DNA of 64,000 nt from Geodermatophilus bullaregiensis (lineage in GTDB: Bacteria > Actinomycetota > Actinomycetes > Mycobacteriales > Geodermatophilaceae): contig NZ_JAFBCJ010000001.1 of the NCBI RefSeq assembly GCF_016907675.1, positions 3,596,001 through 3,660,000 on the forward strand. Reading direction: 5' to 3'. Shown piece after piece: positions 7,374-14,717 of the stretch. Under the pieces are notes generated by a model. It searched no databases and was not told the origin of the DNA. It was given only the letters and a program-made list of their open reading frames with translations. Made by a program: the position numbers and the translations under genes. How positions within the stretch are numbered: position 1 is the first letter of the stretch; every line of letters begins with the position of its first letter.

Positions 7374-7937
7374 TCAGCCGACCGGCGCCGTCCCGCCGTC
7401 CGTGCCCCCGTCCATGGCCGCGCGGATGCGTGCCACCGACTCGGCCAGCGGGGTGACCGAGGTGTCGATGACCAGCTCGGCGCGGGCGGGGAGCTCGTAG
7501 GGGTCGTCGATGCCGGTGAAGCCGGTCAGCTCGCCGGCCCGGGCGCGGGCGTAGAGGCCCTTGACGTCGCGGGCCTCGCACACCTCCAGTGGCGTGGCCA
7601 GGTGCACGAGGACGAACCGGCCGTGCCGCTCGACCAGCGCCCGGGCCTCCTCGCGCGCGCCGTCGTAGGGCGCGATCGCGGCGACGACGGCGGTGCCGCC
7701 GTGCCTGACGACCTCCCCGGCCACGAAGCCGATCCGCCGGATGTTGAGGTCGCGGTGCTCGCGGGAGAACGACAGCTCGCTGGAGAGGTGCGTGCGGACG
7801 ACGTCGCCGTCCAGGACGGTCACCGGCCGGCCCTCCGCCTCCAGCTCGGCGACGAGCGCGTCGGCCACGGTGGACTTGCCCGCGCCCGACAGGCCGGTGA
7901 GGAAGACGGTGACGCCACCGTGCTGCGCGCTGCTCAC
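7374..7937 (-). CDS. cysC: Adenylyl-sulfate kinase
   Basis: CysC phosphorylates APS to PAPS. The 187-residue protein has a P-loop GLSGAGKST at residues 15-23, the substrate-binding LDGDVVR and SREHRDLNIRR segments, and FTGIDDPYE, all standard for APS kinases. It starts with GTG. It shares the strand with the sulfite reductase and cysH genes. No sulfate adenylyltransferase (cysD/cysN) is visible in this window, so APS must be supplied by genes elsewhere. The enzyme competes with CysH for APS, which may explain why a leader peptide separates it from the reductase genes. Confidence 0.95.
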   Translation of the reverse strand: MSSAQHGGVTVFLTGLSGAGKSTVADALVAELEAEGRPVTVLDGDVVRTHLSSELSFSREHRDLNIRRIGFVAGEVVRHGGTAVVAAIAPYDGAREEARALVERHGRFVLVHLATPLEVCEARDVKGLYARARAGELTGFTGIDDPYELPARAELVIDTSVTPLAESVARIRAAMDGGTDGGTAPVG

Positions 7938-8000
7938 CCCCCGAGTCTCACCCAGGCGCGCGCGGCGACGGGCACCCGGCCCTCCGTGGCGTCGTCGCCT

Positions 8001-8022
8001 GCCGCCGTCCGTGGACGGCGGC
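8001..8022 (-). terminator. Perfect hairpin after the Rrf2 regulator gene
   Basis: GCCGCCGTCC and GGACGGCGGC form a perfect 10-bp inverted repeat with a 2-nt centre (the central pairs would open in RNA). It touches the stop codon of the minus-strand Rrf2 gene at 8023. It should stop read-through from the regulator into cysC, implying that cysC has its own promoter in 7938-8000. Confidence 0.6.
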
Positions 8023-8499
8023 TCAGTCGCGGGCGCGGTCGTCGCCGAACGAGCGCCAGGCGCTCTCGACGGCGGCCAGCTCGGCCACCGGCGCCGGCAG
8101 CTCCCCGGCGACGACGTCGGCGAGCGTGACCTCCTCCAGCACCCGGCGGTAGGCCGCCCGCGCGGCGACCCACACGCTGGCCAGCTCCTGCGCGGTCCCG
8201 GGGTAGCTCACGTCCTCGGGACGCTGGCCGTGCACCTCGGCGAGGAAGCCCTGCTCGACCCGCATGACCCGGGCGATGGAGATCTCCGAGGGCGGCAGCG
8301 CCAGCCGGTAGCCGCCCTCGCGGCCCCGCTGACTGGTGACCAGCCGGGCGTGCTGCAGGTCACCGAGGATCCCCTGCAGGAAGCGCGACGGGATGCCCTG
8401 GGCGGTGGCGATCTTGTCGCAGGTCAGCGCGCCCGGCGCCGCCGCGGCCAGCTCCACGGCCGCGCGGACGGCGTAGTCGACCCGGGCCGTGATGCGCAC
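8023..8499 (-). CDS. Rrf2 family transcriptional regulator
   Basis: The 158-residue protein has the Rrf2 winged-helix N-terminus: VDYAVRAAVELA, IPSRFLQGILGDLQHARLVTSQRGREGGYRLA. The three spaced cysteines that bind Fe-S clusters in IscR/NsrR are absent from the middle of the protein. It is therefore more like CymR-type members, which sense cysteine metabolism through a partner. The GTG at 8497-8499 is preceded by AGGAAGGA at ideal spacing. Being next to cysC, sulfite reductase and cysH, it is a good candidate for the local sulfur regulator. It is divergent from the SRPBCC-Nudix gene across an 85-bp region containing a palindrome. Confidence 0.9.
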   Translation of the reverse strand: MRITARVDYAVRAAVELAAAAPGALTCDKIATAQGIPSRFLQGILGDLQHARLVTSQRGREGGYRLALPPSEISIARVMRVEQGFLAEVHGQRPEDVSYPGTAQELASVWVAARAAYRRVLEEVTLADVVAGELPAPVAELAAVESAWRSFGDDRARD

Positions 8500-8540
8500 G
8501 ATGGTCCTTCCTGCCGAGTCCTGCAGGGATCCTCTCCGCC

Positions 8541-8556
8541 GGGTCCTGCGGGACCC
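8541..8556. promoter_or_regulatory. Candidate operator between Rrf2 gene and SRPBCC-Nudix gene
   Basis: GGGTCC-TGCG-GGACCC is a perfect 6-bp inverted repeat in the 85-bp divergent region. Three further CCTGC elements lie on either side (near 8511, 8519 and 8559). Rrf2 proteins often bind dyads in their own promoter, so this is a plausible autoregulatory site. It is not matched to any published consensus. Confidence 0.35.
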
Positions 8557-8584
8557 ATCCTGCCTGGTCTGCGAGGGTGGCGGC

Positions 8585-9340
8585 GTGCACCGGCTGCGCT
8601 TCACCACCATCGTGGCGGCGCCGCTGACCGTCGCGTTCGACGTCGCCCGCGCCCTCGGCCGCCCGTGGCCGGTGCCGCTGCAGGAGGTCGAGTCGCTCCG
8701 CCCGGTGCGCGACGTCTACACCCTCGTCCGGGGCCGGCGGACGCTGACCCACACCCGCCGCTACACCGCCACCGCCGAGGGGACCCGCGTCGACGAGCAG
8801 GTCGACTGGGACACCGGCCTGCCCGGACCGCTCGGTGCGCTGGTCGACCGGACGATCCTGCGCCGGCGGGTGCTGCGCGCCATGCACCGCCACCTGGACG
8901 GCTATGCCGCGGCGGCCGCCCAGCAGGCGCTCGACGTCGTCCAGGTGGTGGGCGCCGCGATCGTCCGCGGGGACCTGGTCCTCGTGGCCCAGCGCGGCTC
9001 CGGCCCGCTCGCGGGCCGGTGGGAGTTCCCCGGCGGCAAGGTGGAGCCGGGGGAGGAGCACCTCGCCGCGCTGGTGCGCGAGTGCGCCGAGGAGCTCGGC
9101 ATCACCGTCGCGCCGCAGGTCTTCCTCGGCGAGGTGGTCCTCGACGGCGTCGTCGGCGGGGGACTGCCGGGGGCCTCGACGCTGCGGGTGTGGTCGGCGC
9201 GTCTGGCCCGGGGGGAGCCGGTGGCCCACGAGCACCGCGACCTGCGCTGGGTGGGGGCGGCCGACCTCGACGCGCTGGACTGGATCGCCGCCGATCGTCC
9301 GCTCCTCCCCGCCGTCCGGGAGCTGCTCACGCGCTCCTGA
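8585..9340 (+). CDS. SRPBCC-like domain fused to Nudix hydrolase
   Basis: Residues 1-115 look like an SRPBCC/START-type domain (FTTIVAAPLTVAFDVARAL, LTHTRRYTATAEGTRVDEQV, AMHRHLDGYAAAA). Residues 117-251 are a Nudix hydrolase with an intact Nudix box at 151-173 (GKVEPG, E157, REC, AEELGI). The Nudix half resembles MutT/CTP-pyrophosphohydrolase proteins (VLVAQRGSGPLAGRWEFPGG) that remove damaged nucleotides or cleave CTP derivatives. The GTG at 8585 is chosen because a start further upstream would lie within the divergent promoter region. The fusion joins a ligand-binding fold to a pyrophosphohydrolase; the ligand is unknown. Confidence 0.8.
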   Translation: MHRLRFTTIVAAPLTVAFDVARALGRPWPVPLQEVESLRPVRDVYTLVRGRRTLTHTRRYTATAEGTRVDEQVDWDTGLPGPLGALVDRTILRRRVLRAMHRHLDGYAAAAAQQALDVVQVVGAAIVRGDLVLVAQRGSGPLAGRWEFPGGKVEPGEEHLAALVRECAEELGITVAPQVFLGEVVLDGVVGGGLPGASTLRVWSARLARGEPVAHEHRDLRWVGAADLDALDWIAADRPLLPAVRELLTRS

Positions 9341-9353
9341 CCGGGGCCGGACA

Positions 9354-9394
9354 CGCCGCGGGCGCCGTCCCGGGAGGGGACGACGCCCGCGGCG
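9354..9394 (+). terminator. Strong intergenic hairpin after the Nudix gene
   Basis: CGCCGCGGGCG (9354-9364) pairs perfectly with CGCCCGCGGCG (9384-9394). The inside can extend through GTCCC/GGGAC. It lies 14 bp after the Nudix stop and faces the convergent csbD-like gene, so it probably terminates transcription from the left. Confidence 0.7.
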
Positions 9395-9402
9395 CAGGCC
9401 AT

Positions 9403-9429
9403 CGGCCCCCGTCCTCCGGACGGGGGCCG
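9403..9429 (-). terminator. Second perfect hairpin, downstream of the CsbD-like gene
   Basis: CGGCCCCCGTCC and GGACGGGGGCCG form a perfect 12-bp stem with a TCC loop. It ends 4 bp before the stop codon of the minus-strand CsbD-like gene, so it is best read as that gene's terminator. With the preceding hairpin it makes a back-to-back pair insulating the two converging units. Confidence 0.7.
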
Positions 9430-9433
9430 CCGG

Positions 9434-9604
9434 TCACTTGAAGACGTCCTTGACCTTCTCGCCGGCCTGCTTGAGGTTCCCGGCGGCCTTGTCGTTGGCG
9501 CCCTCGGCCTGCAGGTCGCGGTCGCCGGTGGCCTCGCCCACGCGCTCCTTGCCCTCGCCGGACAGCTCCTGGGCCTTGTTCTTCATCTTGTCGATGCCGC
9601 TCAT
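9434..9604 (-). CDS. CsbD-like stress protein
   Basis: This 56-residue, highly charged protein (MSGIDKMKNKAQELSGEGKE, then AAGNLKQAGEKVKDVFK) matches CsbD-like general-stress proteins, which are short, helical and without known catalytic activity. The ATG at 9602-9604 has GGAAGGAG at good spacing. In Bacillus, CsbD belongs to the sigB regulon. Here a GTGT-N16-GGGTAA element lies just upstream, consistent with control by an alternative sigma factor of the SigB/SigF type. Confidence 0.88.
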   Translation of the reverse strand: MSGIDKMKNKAQELSGEGKERVGEATGDRDLQAEGANDKAAGNLKQAGEKVKDVFK

Positions 9605-9635
9605 GGATGAGCTCCTTCCGTCGGCTGAGGAGGGG

Positions 9636-9661
9636 TTACCCACCGGGCCGGTGCCGGACAC
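9636..9661 (-). promoter_or_regulatory. SigB/SigF-type promoter for the CsbD-like gene
   Basis: On the minus strand GTGT (9661-9658), a 16-nt spacer and GGGTAA (9641-9636) resemble the actinobacterial sigB/sigF/sigH-type consensus GTTT-N14-16-GGGTAT. The element lies about 32 bp before the ATG. Read by eye only. Confidence 0.5.
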
Positions 9662-9800
9662 CCGATCCCCCGGACGGCGGAAGTCCTCCGGCGCGGACCC
9701 GGCCAGACCGGAACACGTGTCGTCGCCGGGGCGGTGGGGCGTGGACATTGCGGTGTGCCCCGCCGGATCGTGAGCCTCGGTCACAAATCGGTGACGGCCG

Positions 9801-9830
9801 TGGACGCTCCTCGGCACGCTTGCCTAGGGT
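9801..9830 (+). promoter_or_regulatory. Candidate vegetative promoter of the oligopeptide importer
   Basis: TGGACG at 9801-9806 and TAGGGT at 9825-9830 are separated by 18 bp, close to the actinobacterial TTGAC(A/G)-N17-18-TAGGNT pattern. Transcription would start near 9837, leaving a leader of about 120 nt before the binding-protein gene. Confidence 0.5.
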
Positions 9831-9956
9831 CGCCACGGCGTTCCAGGGCCGTTCCTGGGTGTTCACCTGGCGGATGCCGTCACCCGGCCACGAGCCCGGG
9901 TGGGGCACCGACCAGTCCGTTCCCCCCGCAGACGCGGGACGAGGGAGGCATCGCAC

Positions 9957-11624
9957 GTGAAGTTGAGCAAGCGCCGGTCGGCGCTCGTCGCGGCCGGCCT
10001 GTCGGCCGCCCTGCTGCTGTCCGCCTGCGGCGGCGGCGAGGACAGCGGCTCGGGTGAGGGCGGCGGTGGTGGCGGTGGCGCGACCGGCGGCACCTTCAGC
10101 GTCTACATCGGCGAGCCCGAGAACCCGCTCGTCCCGGGGAACACCACCGAGTCCGAGGGCGACCAGGTCATCAGCTCGCTGTGGACCGGCCTCGTGAGGT
10201 ACTCCGCGGAGGGCGAGGTCGAGTACACCGGCGTCGCCGAGTCGATCGAGTCCGAGGACAACACCACCTGGACCGTCACGCTCAAGGACGGCTGGACCTT
10301 CCACGACGGGACGCCGGTGGACGCGCAGTCCTTCGTCGACGCCTGGAACTACACCGCCTACAGCCCGAACGCCCAGGGCGCCGCGTCCTACCTCTCGCGC
10401 ATCCAGGGCTACGACGAGCTGCAGGCGCCGGTCGACGAGGCCACCGGTGAGGCCACCGGTGAGCCGGCCGCCACCGAGATGAGCGGTCTGGCCGTCGTCG
10501 ACGACCAGACCTTCACGGTGACGCTGTCCTCGCCGTTCTCCAACTTCGCGGCGATCACCGGCTACAACTCCTTCCACCCGCTGCCCGACGCGTTCTTCGA
10601 GGACCCCGAGGGCTTCGGCACCCGCCCGATCGGCAACGGCCCGTTCCAGGCCGAGGGTGAGTTCGTCCCGGGCCAGGGCATCACGCTGACCCGCTTCGAG
10701 GACTACGGCGGCGAGGACGCCGCCCAGGCCGAGAGCGTCCAGTACAGCGTCTACGCCGACGTCAACACCGCCTACACCGACGTCCAGGCCGGCAACCTCG
10801 ACATCGTCGACGTCATCCCGCCGGACGTGATCGAGTCGGCCGAGAGCGAGTTCGGCGACCGGTTCATCCGGACCGAGTCCTCGCAGATCACCTACCTCTC
10901 CTTCCCGACGTACGACCAGCGCTTCGCCGACCCGCGGGTCCGCCAGGCGTTCTCGATGGCCGTCGACCGGGAGGCCATCTCCGAGGCGATCTTCCAGGGC
11001 ACCCGCGCGCCGGCCGACTCGTTCATCCCGCCGGTCATCGACGGTTACCGCGAGGGCAGCTGCACCTACTGCACCCTCGACGCCGACCAGGCCAACCAGC
11101 TGCTCGACGAGGCCGGGTTCGACCGCAGCCAGCCGGTGGACCTGTGGTTCAACGCCGGCGCCGGCCACGACGCGTGGATGGAGGCCGTGGGCAACCAGCT
11201 CCGCGAGAACCTCGGCGTCGAGTACACGCTGCAGGGCAACCTCGACTTCGCCGAGTACCTGCCGCTGCTCGAGTCGCAGGGCGTCACCGGGCCGTTCCGC
11301 TACGGGTGGAGCTTCGACTACCCGGCTCCGGACAGCTACCTGACGCCGCTGTTCACCGCGGCCTCGCTCGCGCCCGCCGGCTCGAACTACTCCTTCTACA
11401 CCAACCCCGAGGTCGACGCGCTGATCACCCAGGGTGACCAGGCCGAGACGGTCGAGGCGGGCATCGAGGACTACCAGGCGGCCGAGGACATCATCGCCGA
11501 GGACATGCCGATGGCGCCGATGTTCTTCACCGAGATCCAGTCGGTGACCTCCGAGAACGTCTCCGACGTCCGGCTGGACCTCTTCCAGCGGATCGTCACC
11601 TCCGAGGTCACCGTCAACAGCTGA
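9957..11624 (+). CDS. Oligopeptide ABC transporter substrate-binding lipoprotein
   Basis: This 555-residue SBP_bac_5 family protein captures oligopeptides outside the cell for import. It has a lipoprotein signal peptide: basic KLSKRR, a hydrophobic stretch and a lipobox LLSAC with the lipidated Cys at residue 24, followed by a Gly/Ser linker. Family landmarks include WTFHDGTPVDAQSF and RQAFSMAVDREAI. GTG 9957 follows GAGGGAGG. It is the first gene of a five-gene importer with two permeases and two ATPases. A large hairpin between it and the permeases probably gives it higher expression than the membrane components. Confidence 0.93.
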   Translation: MKLSKRRSALVAAGLSAALLLSACGGGEDSGSGEGGGGGGGATGGTFSVYIGEPENPLVPGNTTESEGDQVISSLWTGLVRYSAEGEVEYTGVAESIESEDNTTWTVTLKDGWTFHDGTPVDAQSFVDAWNYTAYSPNAQGAASYLSRIQGYDELQAPVDEATGEATGEPAATEMSGLAVVDDQTFTVTLSSPFSNFAAITGYNSFHPLPDAFFEDPEGFGTRPIGNGPFQAEGEFVPGQGITLTRFEDYGGEDAAQAESVQYSVYADVNTAYTDVQAGNLDIVDVIPPDVIESAESEFGDRFIRTESSQITYLSFPTYDQRFADPRVRQAFSMAVDREAISEAIFQGTRAPADSFIPPVIDGYREGSCTYCTLDADQANQLLDEAGFDRSQPVDLWFNAGAGHDAWMEAVGNQLRENLGVEYTLQGNLDFAEYLPLLESQGVTGPFRYGWSFDYPAPDSYLTPLFTAASLAPAGSNYSFYTNPEVDALITQGDQAETVEAGIEDYQAAEDIIAEDMPMAPMFFTEIQSVTSENVSDVRLDLFQRIVTSEVTVNS

Positions 11625-11650
11625 CCTCACGCCGCAGGACCCGCACCACC

Positions 11651-11691
11651 CGCCGGGGGCGCCTGTCCGACCAGGACGGTCGCCCCCGGCG
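11651..11691 (+). terminator. Intercistronic hairpin after the binding-protein gene
   Basis: CGCCGGGGGCG (11651-11661) pairs perfectly with CGCCCCCGGCG (11681-11691); the loop contains a smaller GTCC/GGAC pair. It lies 26 bp after the binding-protein stop and 80 bp before the permease ATG. It is likely a partial terminator or an mRNA-stabilising structure that sets the binding-protein to permease ratio. Confidence 0.65.
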
Positions 11692-11771
11692 GCGCGTGTG
11701 CCGGCCTGCGGGCACGATGGACACCGGCGCCGCCGCACACCCCCGGCGGCGCAGACACCCCTAGGGGGACC

Positions 11772-12695
11772 ATGGGCCGCTACGTCGCGCGCCGCCTGCT
11801 GCTCACCATCCCGGTTCTGCTCGGCGCGTCGTTCCTGATCTTCGCGATGGTCTACGCCCTGCCCGGCGACCCCATCCGCGCGCTGGGTGGTGACCGCCCG
11901 CTCTCGCCCGCCGTGATCGCCGAGCTGCGCGAGCGGTTCCACCTCAACGACCCCCTGTACGTGCAGTACTGGGAGTACCTGAAGGGTCTGTTCCAGGGCG
12001 ACCTGGGCACCGACTTCCGCGGCCGTCCGGTCCTCGACACGATCGAGCGCACGCTGCCGGTCACCGTCCAGCTGGCCCTCGTCGCCATCGTCTTCGAGGC
12101 CGTCATCGGCCTGGCCGCCGGCGTGCTGGCCGGGATCCGGCGCAACAGCTTCTTCGACAACCTCGTGCTGGTGTCGACGACGCTGATCGTCTCGATCCCG
12201 ATCCTGGTGCTCGCCTTCTTCGCGCAGCTGCTCTTCGGGCTCAAGCTCAACTGGTTCCCGATCGCCGGCACCAACGACGGCCTGTACAGCTTCGTGCTGC
12301 CGGGGCTGGTCCTCGCCTCCGGCTCGCTGGCCTACGTCGCCCGGCTGACCCGCACCAGTCTCGCCGAGAACCTGCGGGCCGACTACGTGCGGACGGCGCG
12401 GGCCAAGGGCCTGTCCAACCGGACGGTCATCGTCCGGCACACGCTGCGCAACAGCCTCATCCCGGTCGTCACGTTCATCGGTGCCGACATCGGCACGCTG
12501 CTGGGCGGGGCGATCGTCACCGAGACGGTGTTCAACCTGCCCGGCATCGGCCGGGAGGTGTTCAACTCGATCCGGTCCCAGGAGGGCGCGGTCGTCGTCG
12601 GCATCGTCACCCTGATGGTGTTCTTCTTCATCTTCTTCAACCTGGTCGTCGACGTGCTCTACGCCGTCCTCGACCCGAGGATCCGCTATGACTGA
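11772..12695 (+). CDS. Oligopeptide ABC transporter permease (OppB/DppB-like)
   Basis: The 307-residue membrane protein starts with MGRYVARRLLLTIPVLLGAS, the typical first segment of OppB/DppB permeases, and has about six membrane spans. The cytoplasmic EAA loop reads RTARAKGLSNRTVIVRHTLR, the site that contacts the ATPases. An upstream-facing TNDGLYSFVLPGLVLASG segment is also conserved. Its stop overlaps the start of the next permease gene by 8 bp, so the two subunits are co-translated. Confidence 0.93.
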   Translation: MGRYVARRLLLTIPVLLGASFLIFAMVYALPGDPIRALGGDRPLSPAVIAELRERFHLNDPLYVQYWEYLKGLFQGDLGTDFRGRPVLDTIERTLPVTVQLALVAIVFEAVIGLAAGVLAGIRRNSFFDNLVLVSTTLIVSIPILVLAFFAQLLFGLKLNWFPIAGTNDGLYSFVLPGLVLASGSLAYVARLTRTSLAENLRADYVRTARAKGLSNRTVIVRHTLRNSLIPVVTFIGADIGTLLGGAIVTETVFNLPGIGREVFNSIRSQEGAVVVGIVTLMVFFFIFFNLVVDVLYAVLDPRIRYD

Positions 12696-13659
12696 CCAGC
12701 AGCAGCTGGACCTGCGCAAGGACGCGGTCGAGGCCGGTACCACCACCGGCCTCGCCAGCCCGTCGGTCGACGTCACGAAGGAGCGGCAGAACAGCCTCTG
12801 GAGCGACGCCTGGGGCGACCTGCGGCGCAACCCGTTCTTCTGGATCGGCGCCGTCCTGGGCGTGTTCTTCGTGCTCATGGCGTTCTTCCCGCAGCTGTTC
12901 GCCCGCGGTGCCGACCCGCGCTCGTGCGACCTGGCCACTTCCCAGGACCGGCCCTCGGCGCAGCACTGGTTCGGCTTCGACCAGCAGGGCTGCGACTACC
13001 TGGCCAACGTGGTCTACGGCGCCCGCAACTCGCTGATCATCGGCGTGGTCGCCGTGCTGGTCATCCTGCTGCTCGGCGTTGTCGTCGGGGCGATCGCCGG
13101 CTACTACGGCGGGGTCACCGACGGGATCCTCGCCCGCATCGCCGACATCTTCTACGCGCTGCCGCTGATCCTCGGCGCGCTGGTACTGCTGCGGGTCGGC
13201 CCGTCGACCGACATCCCGGTCATCAACTCCCGTGGGCCCGGCGCGGTGGCCATCGCGCTGGCGCTGTTCGGCTGGATGACGGCCATGCGGCTGGTCCGCT
13301 CGCAGGTCATCGCGGTCAAGAGCTCCGACTACGTCGCCGCGGCCCGGGCGATGGGAGCCTCGAGCCGCCGCATCCTGGTGCGGCACATCCTGCCCAACGC
13401 CGTCGCCCCGGTGCTGGTCTACGCGACCATCACCATCGGCGTGATCATCGCCGCGGAGGCCACGCTGACCTACCTCGGCGTCGGCCTGCAGCGGCCGGCC
13501 ATCTCCTGGGGCCTGCAGATCGCGGCCGGGCAGGACTCCATCCGCACCGCTCCGCACCTGGTGCTGTTCCCCAGCCTGATCCTGACCCTGACCGTGATGG
13601 CCTTCATCCTGATGGGCGACGCCCTGCGCGACGCCCTCGACCCGAGGCAGCGCGCGTGA
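12688..13659 (+). CDS. Oligopeptide ABC transporter permease (OppC/DppC-like)
   Basis: The 323-residue partner permease has an N-terminal cytoplasmic extension, then RRNPFFWIGAVLGVFFVLMA. The periplasmic motif HWFGFDQQGCDYLANVVYGA and the EAA loop AARAMGASSRRILVRHILPN are typical of OppC/DppC. The start ATG overlaps the preceding gene, and its own stop overlaps the GTG of the first ATPase gene. Together with OppB it forms the translocation channel. Confidence 0.93.
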   Translation: MTDQQQLDLRKDAVEAGTTTGLASPSVDVTKERQNSLWSDAWGDLRRNPFFWIGAVLGVFFVLMAFFPQLFARGADPRSCDLATSQDRPSAQHWFGFDQQGCDYLANVVYGARNSLIIGVVAVLVILLLGVVVGAIAGYYGGVTDGILARIADIFYALPLILGALVLLRVGPSTDIPVINSRGPGAVAIALALFGWMTAMRLVRSQVIAVKSSDYVAAARAMGASSRRILVRHILPNAVAPVLVYATITIGVIIAAEATLTYLGVGLQRPAISWGLQIAAGQDSIRTAPHLVLFPSLILTLTVMAFILMGDALRDALDPRQRA

Positions 13660-14717
13660 CCAACCTCGACCTGACCAAGCCCACCGCCGAGTTCGTCCCG
13701 CCGGGGACGCCGCTGCTCGAGGTCGACGACCTGCGCGTGGAGTTCCGCACCCGCTCCGGCACGGTGCACGCCGTCAACGGCATCAGCTACAGCCTGGCCG
13801 CCGGGGAGACCCTGGCCATCCTCGGCGAGTCCGGCTCCGGCAAGTCGGTGTCGGCGCAGGCGATCATGGGGATCCTCGAGACCCCGCCCGCGGTCATCAC
13901 CGGCGGCGGCATCGTGTTCCAGGGCCGCGACATGCTGCAGATGTCGGCCGAGGACCAGCGCAAGATCCGCGGTCCGGGCATCTCGATGATCTTCCAGGAC
14001 GCGCTGTCGTCGCTGAACCCCGTCTACAGCGTGGGCTTCCAGATCGGCGAGATGTTCCGCGCGCACCGGGGGATGAGCAAGAAGGACGCCCGCAAACGGG
14101 CCGTCGAGCTGATGGACCGCGTGCGCATCCCGGCCGCCGCCCGCCGGGTCGACGACTACCCGCACCAGTTCTCCGGCGGCATGCGCCAGCGCGTCATGAT
14201 CGCCATGGCCATCGCGCTGGACCCGCGGATCCTGATCGCCGACGAGCCGACCACCGCCCTCGACGTCACCGTGCAGGCGCAGGTCATGGACCTGCTCAAG
14301 GACCTGCAGGAGGAGACGGGGATGGGGCTGATCCTCATCACCCACGACCTCGGCGTGGTCAACGAGGTCGCCGACAACGTCGCGGTCATGTACGCCGGCG
14401 AGATCGTCGAGCGCGGCACCGTCGACGACGTCTTCACCCGCCCGGCGCACCCCTACACCGACGGCCTCATGAGCTCGGTGCCGCAGGTGGAGGCCAAGGG
14501 CGGGCGGCTGCAACCGATCGTCGGCCAGCCGCCGAACCTGGCGGACATCCCGAGCGGCTGCCCGTTCCACCCCCGCTGCTCGCGGCGCCGGCTGGGCGCG
14601 GAGGCCGCGCCCGGCCGCGAGTGCTCGACCGACGTCCCGCCGCTGCGGCTGGTCGTCCCGGGGCGCGAGGCGGCCTGCCACTACAGCGAGGAGGTGCTGG
14701 GTGTCCCAGCCCAGTGA
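13656..14717 (+). CDS. Oligopeptide ABC transporter ATP-binding protein (OppD-like)
   Basis: The 353-residue ATPase has Walker A GESGSGKS at residues 57-64, signature [15 protein letters not shown], Walker [13 protein letters not shown] and the switch histidine in LILITHDLG. The C-terminal oligopeptide-transporter extension carries the CPFHPRC cysteine motif. The GTG start overlaps the permease stop (GTGA). OppD and OppF normally act as a heterodimer. Confidence 0.94.
   Translation: MTNLDLTKPTAEFVPPGTPLLEVDDLRVEFRTRSGTVHAVNGISYSLAAGETLAILGESGSGKSVSAQAIMGILETPPAVITGGGIVFQGRDMLQMSAEDQRKIRGPGISMIFQDALSSLNPVYSVGFQIGEMFRAHRGMSKKDARKRAVELMDRVRIPAAARRVDDYPHQFSGGMRQRVMIAMAIALDPRILIADEPTTALDVTVQAQVMDLLKDLQEETGMGLILITHDLGVVNEVADNVAVMYAGEIVERGTVDDVFTRPAHPYTDGLMSSVPQVEAKGGRLQPIVGQPPNLADIPSGCPFHPRCSRRRLGAEAAPGRECSTDVPPLRLVVPGREAACHYSEEVLGVPAQ

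Larger units (their letters stand above)
9605..9956. other. 352-bp divergent intergenic region between csbD-like gene and peptide-binding protein gene
   Basis: No convincing gene lies here. The left part carries the sigB-like promoter of the CsbD-like gene. The middle has TGGACG-N18-TAGGGT, a vegetative-type promoter for the ABC importer. The remaining 120 nt before the GTG start at 9957 form a leader with GAGGGAGG as ribosome site. Confidence 0.6.
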
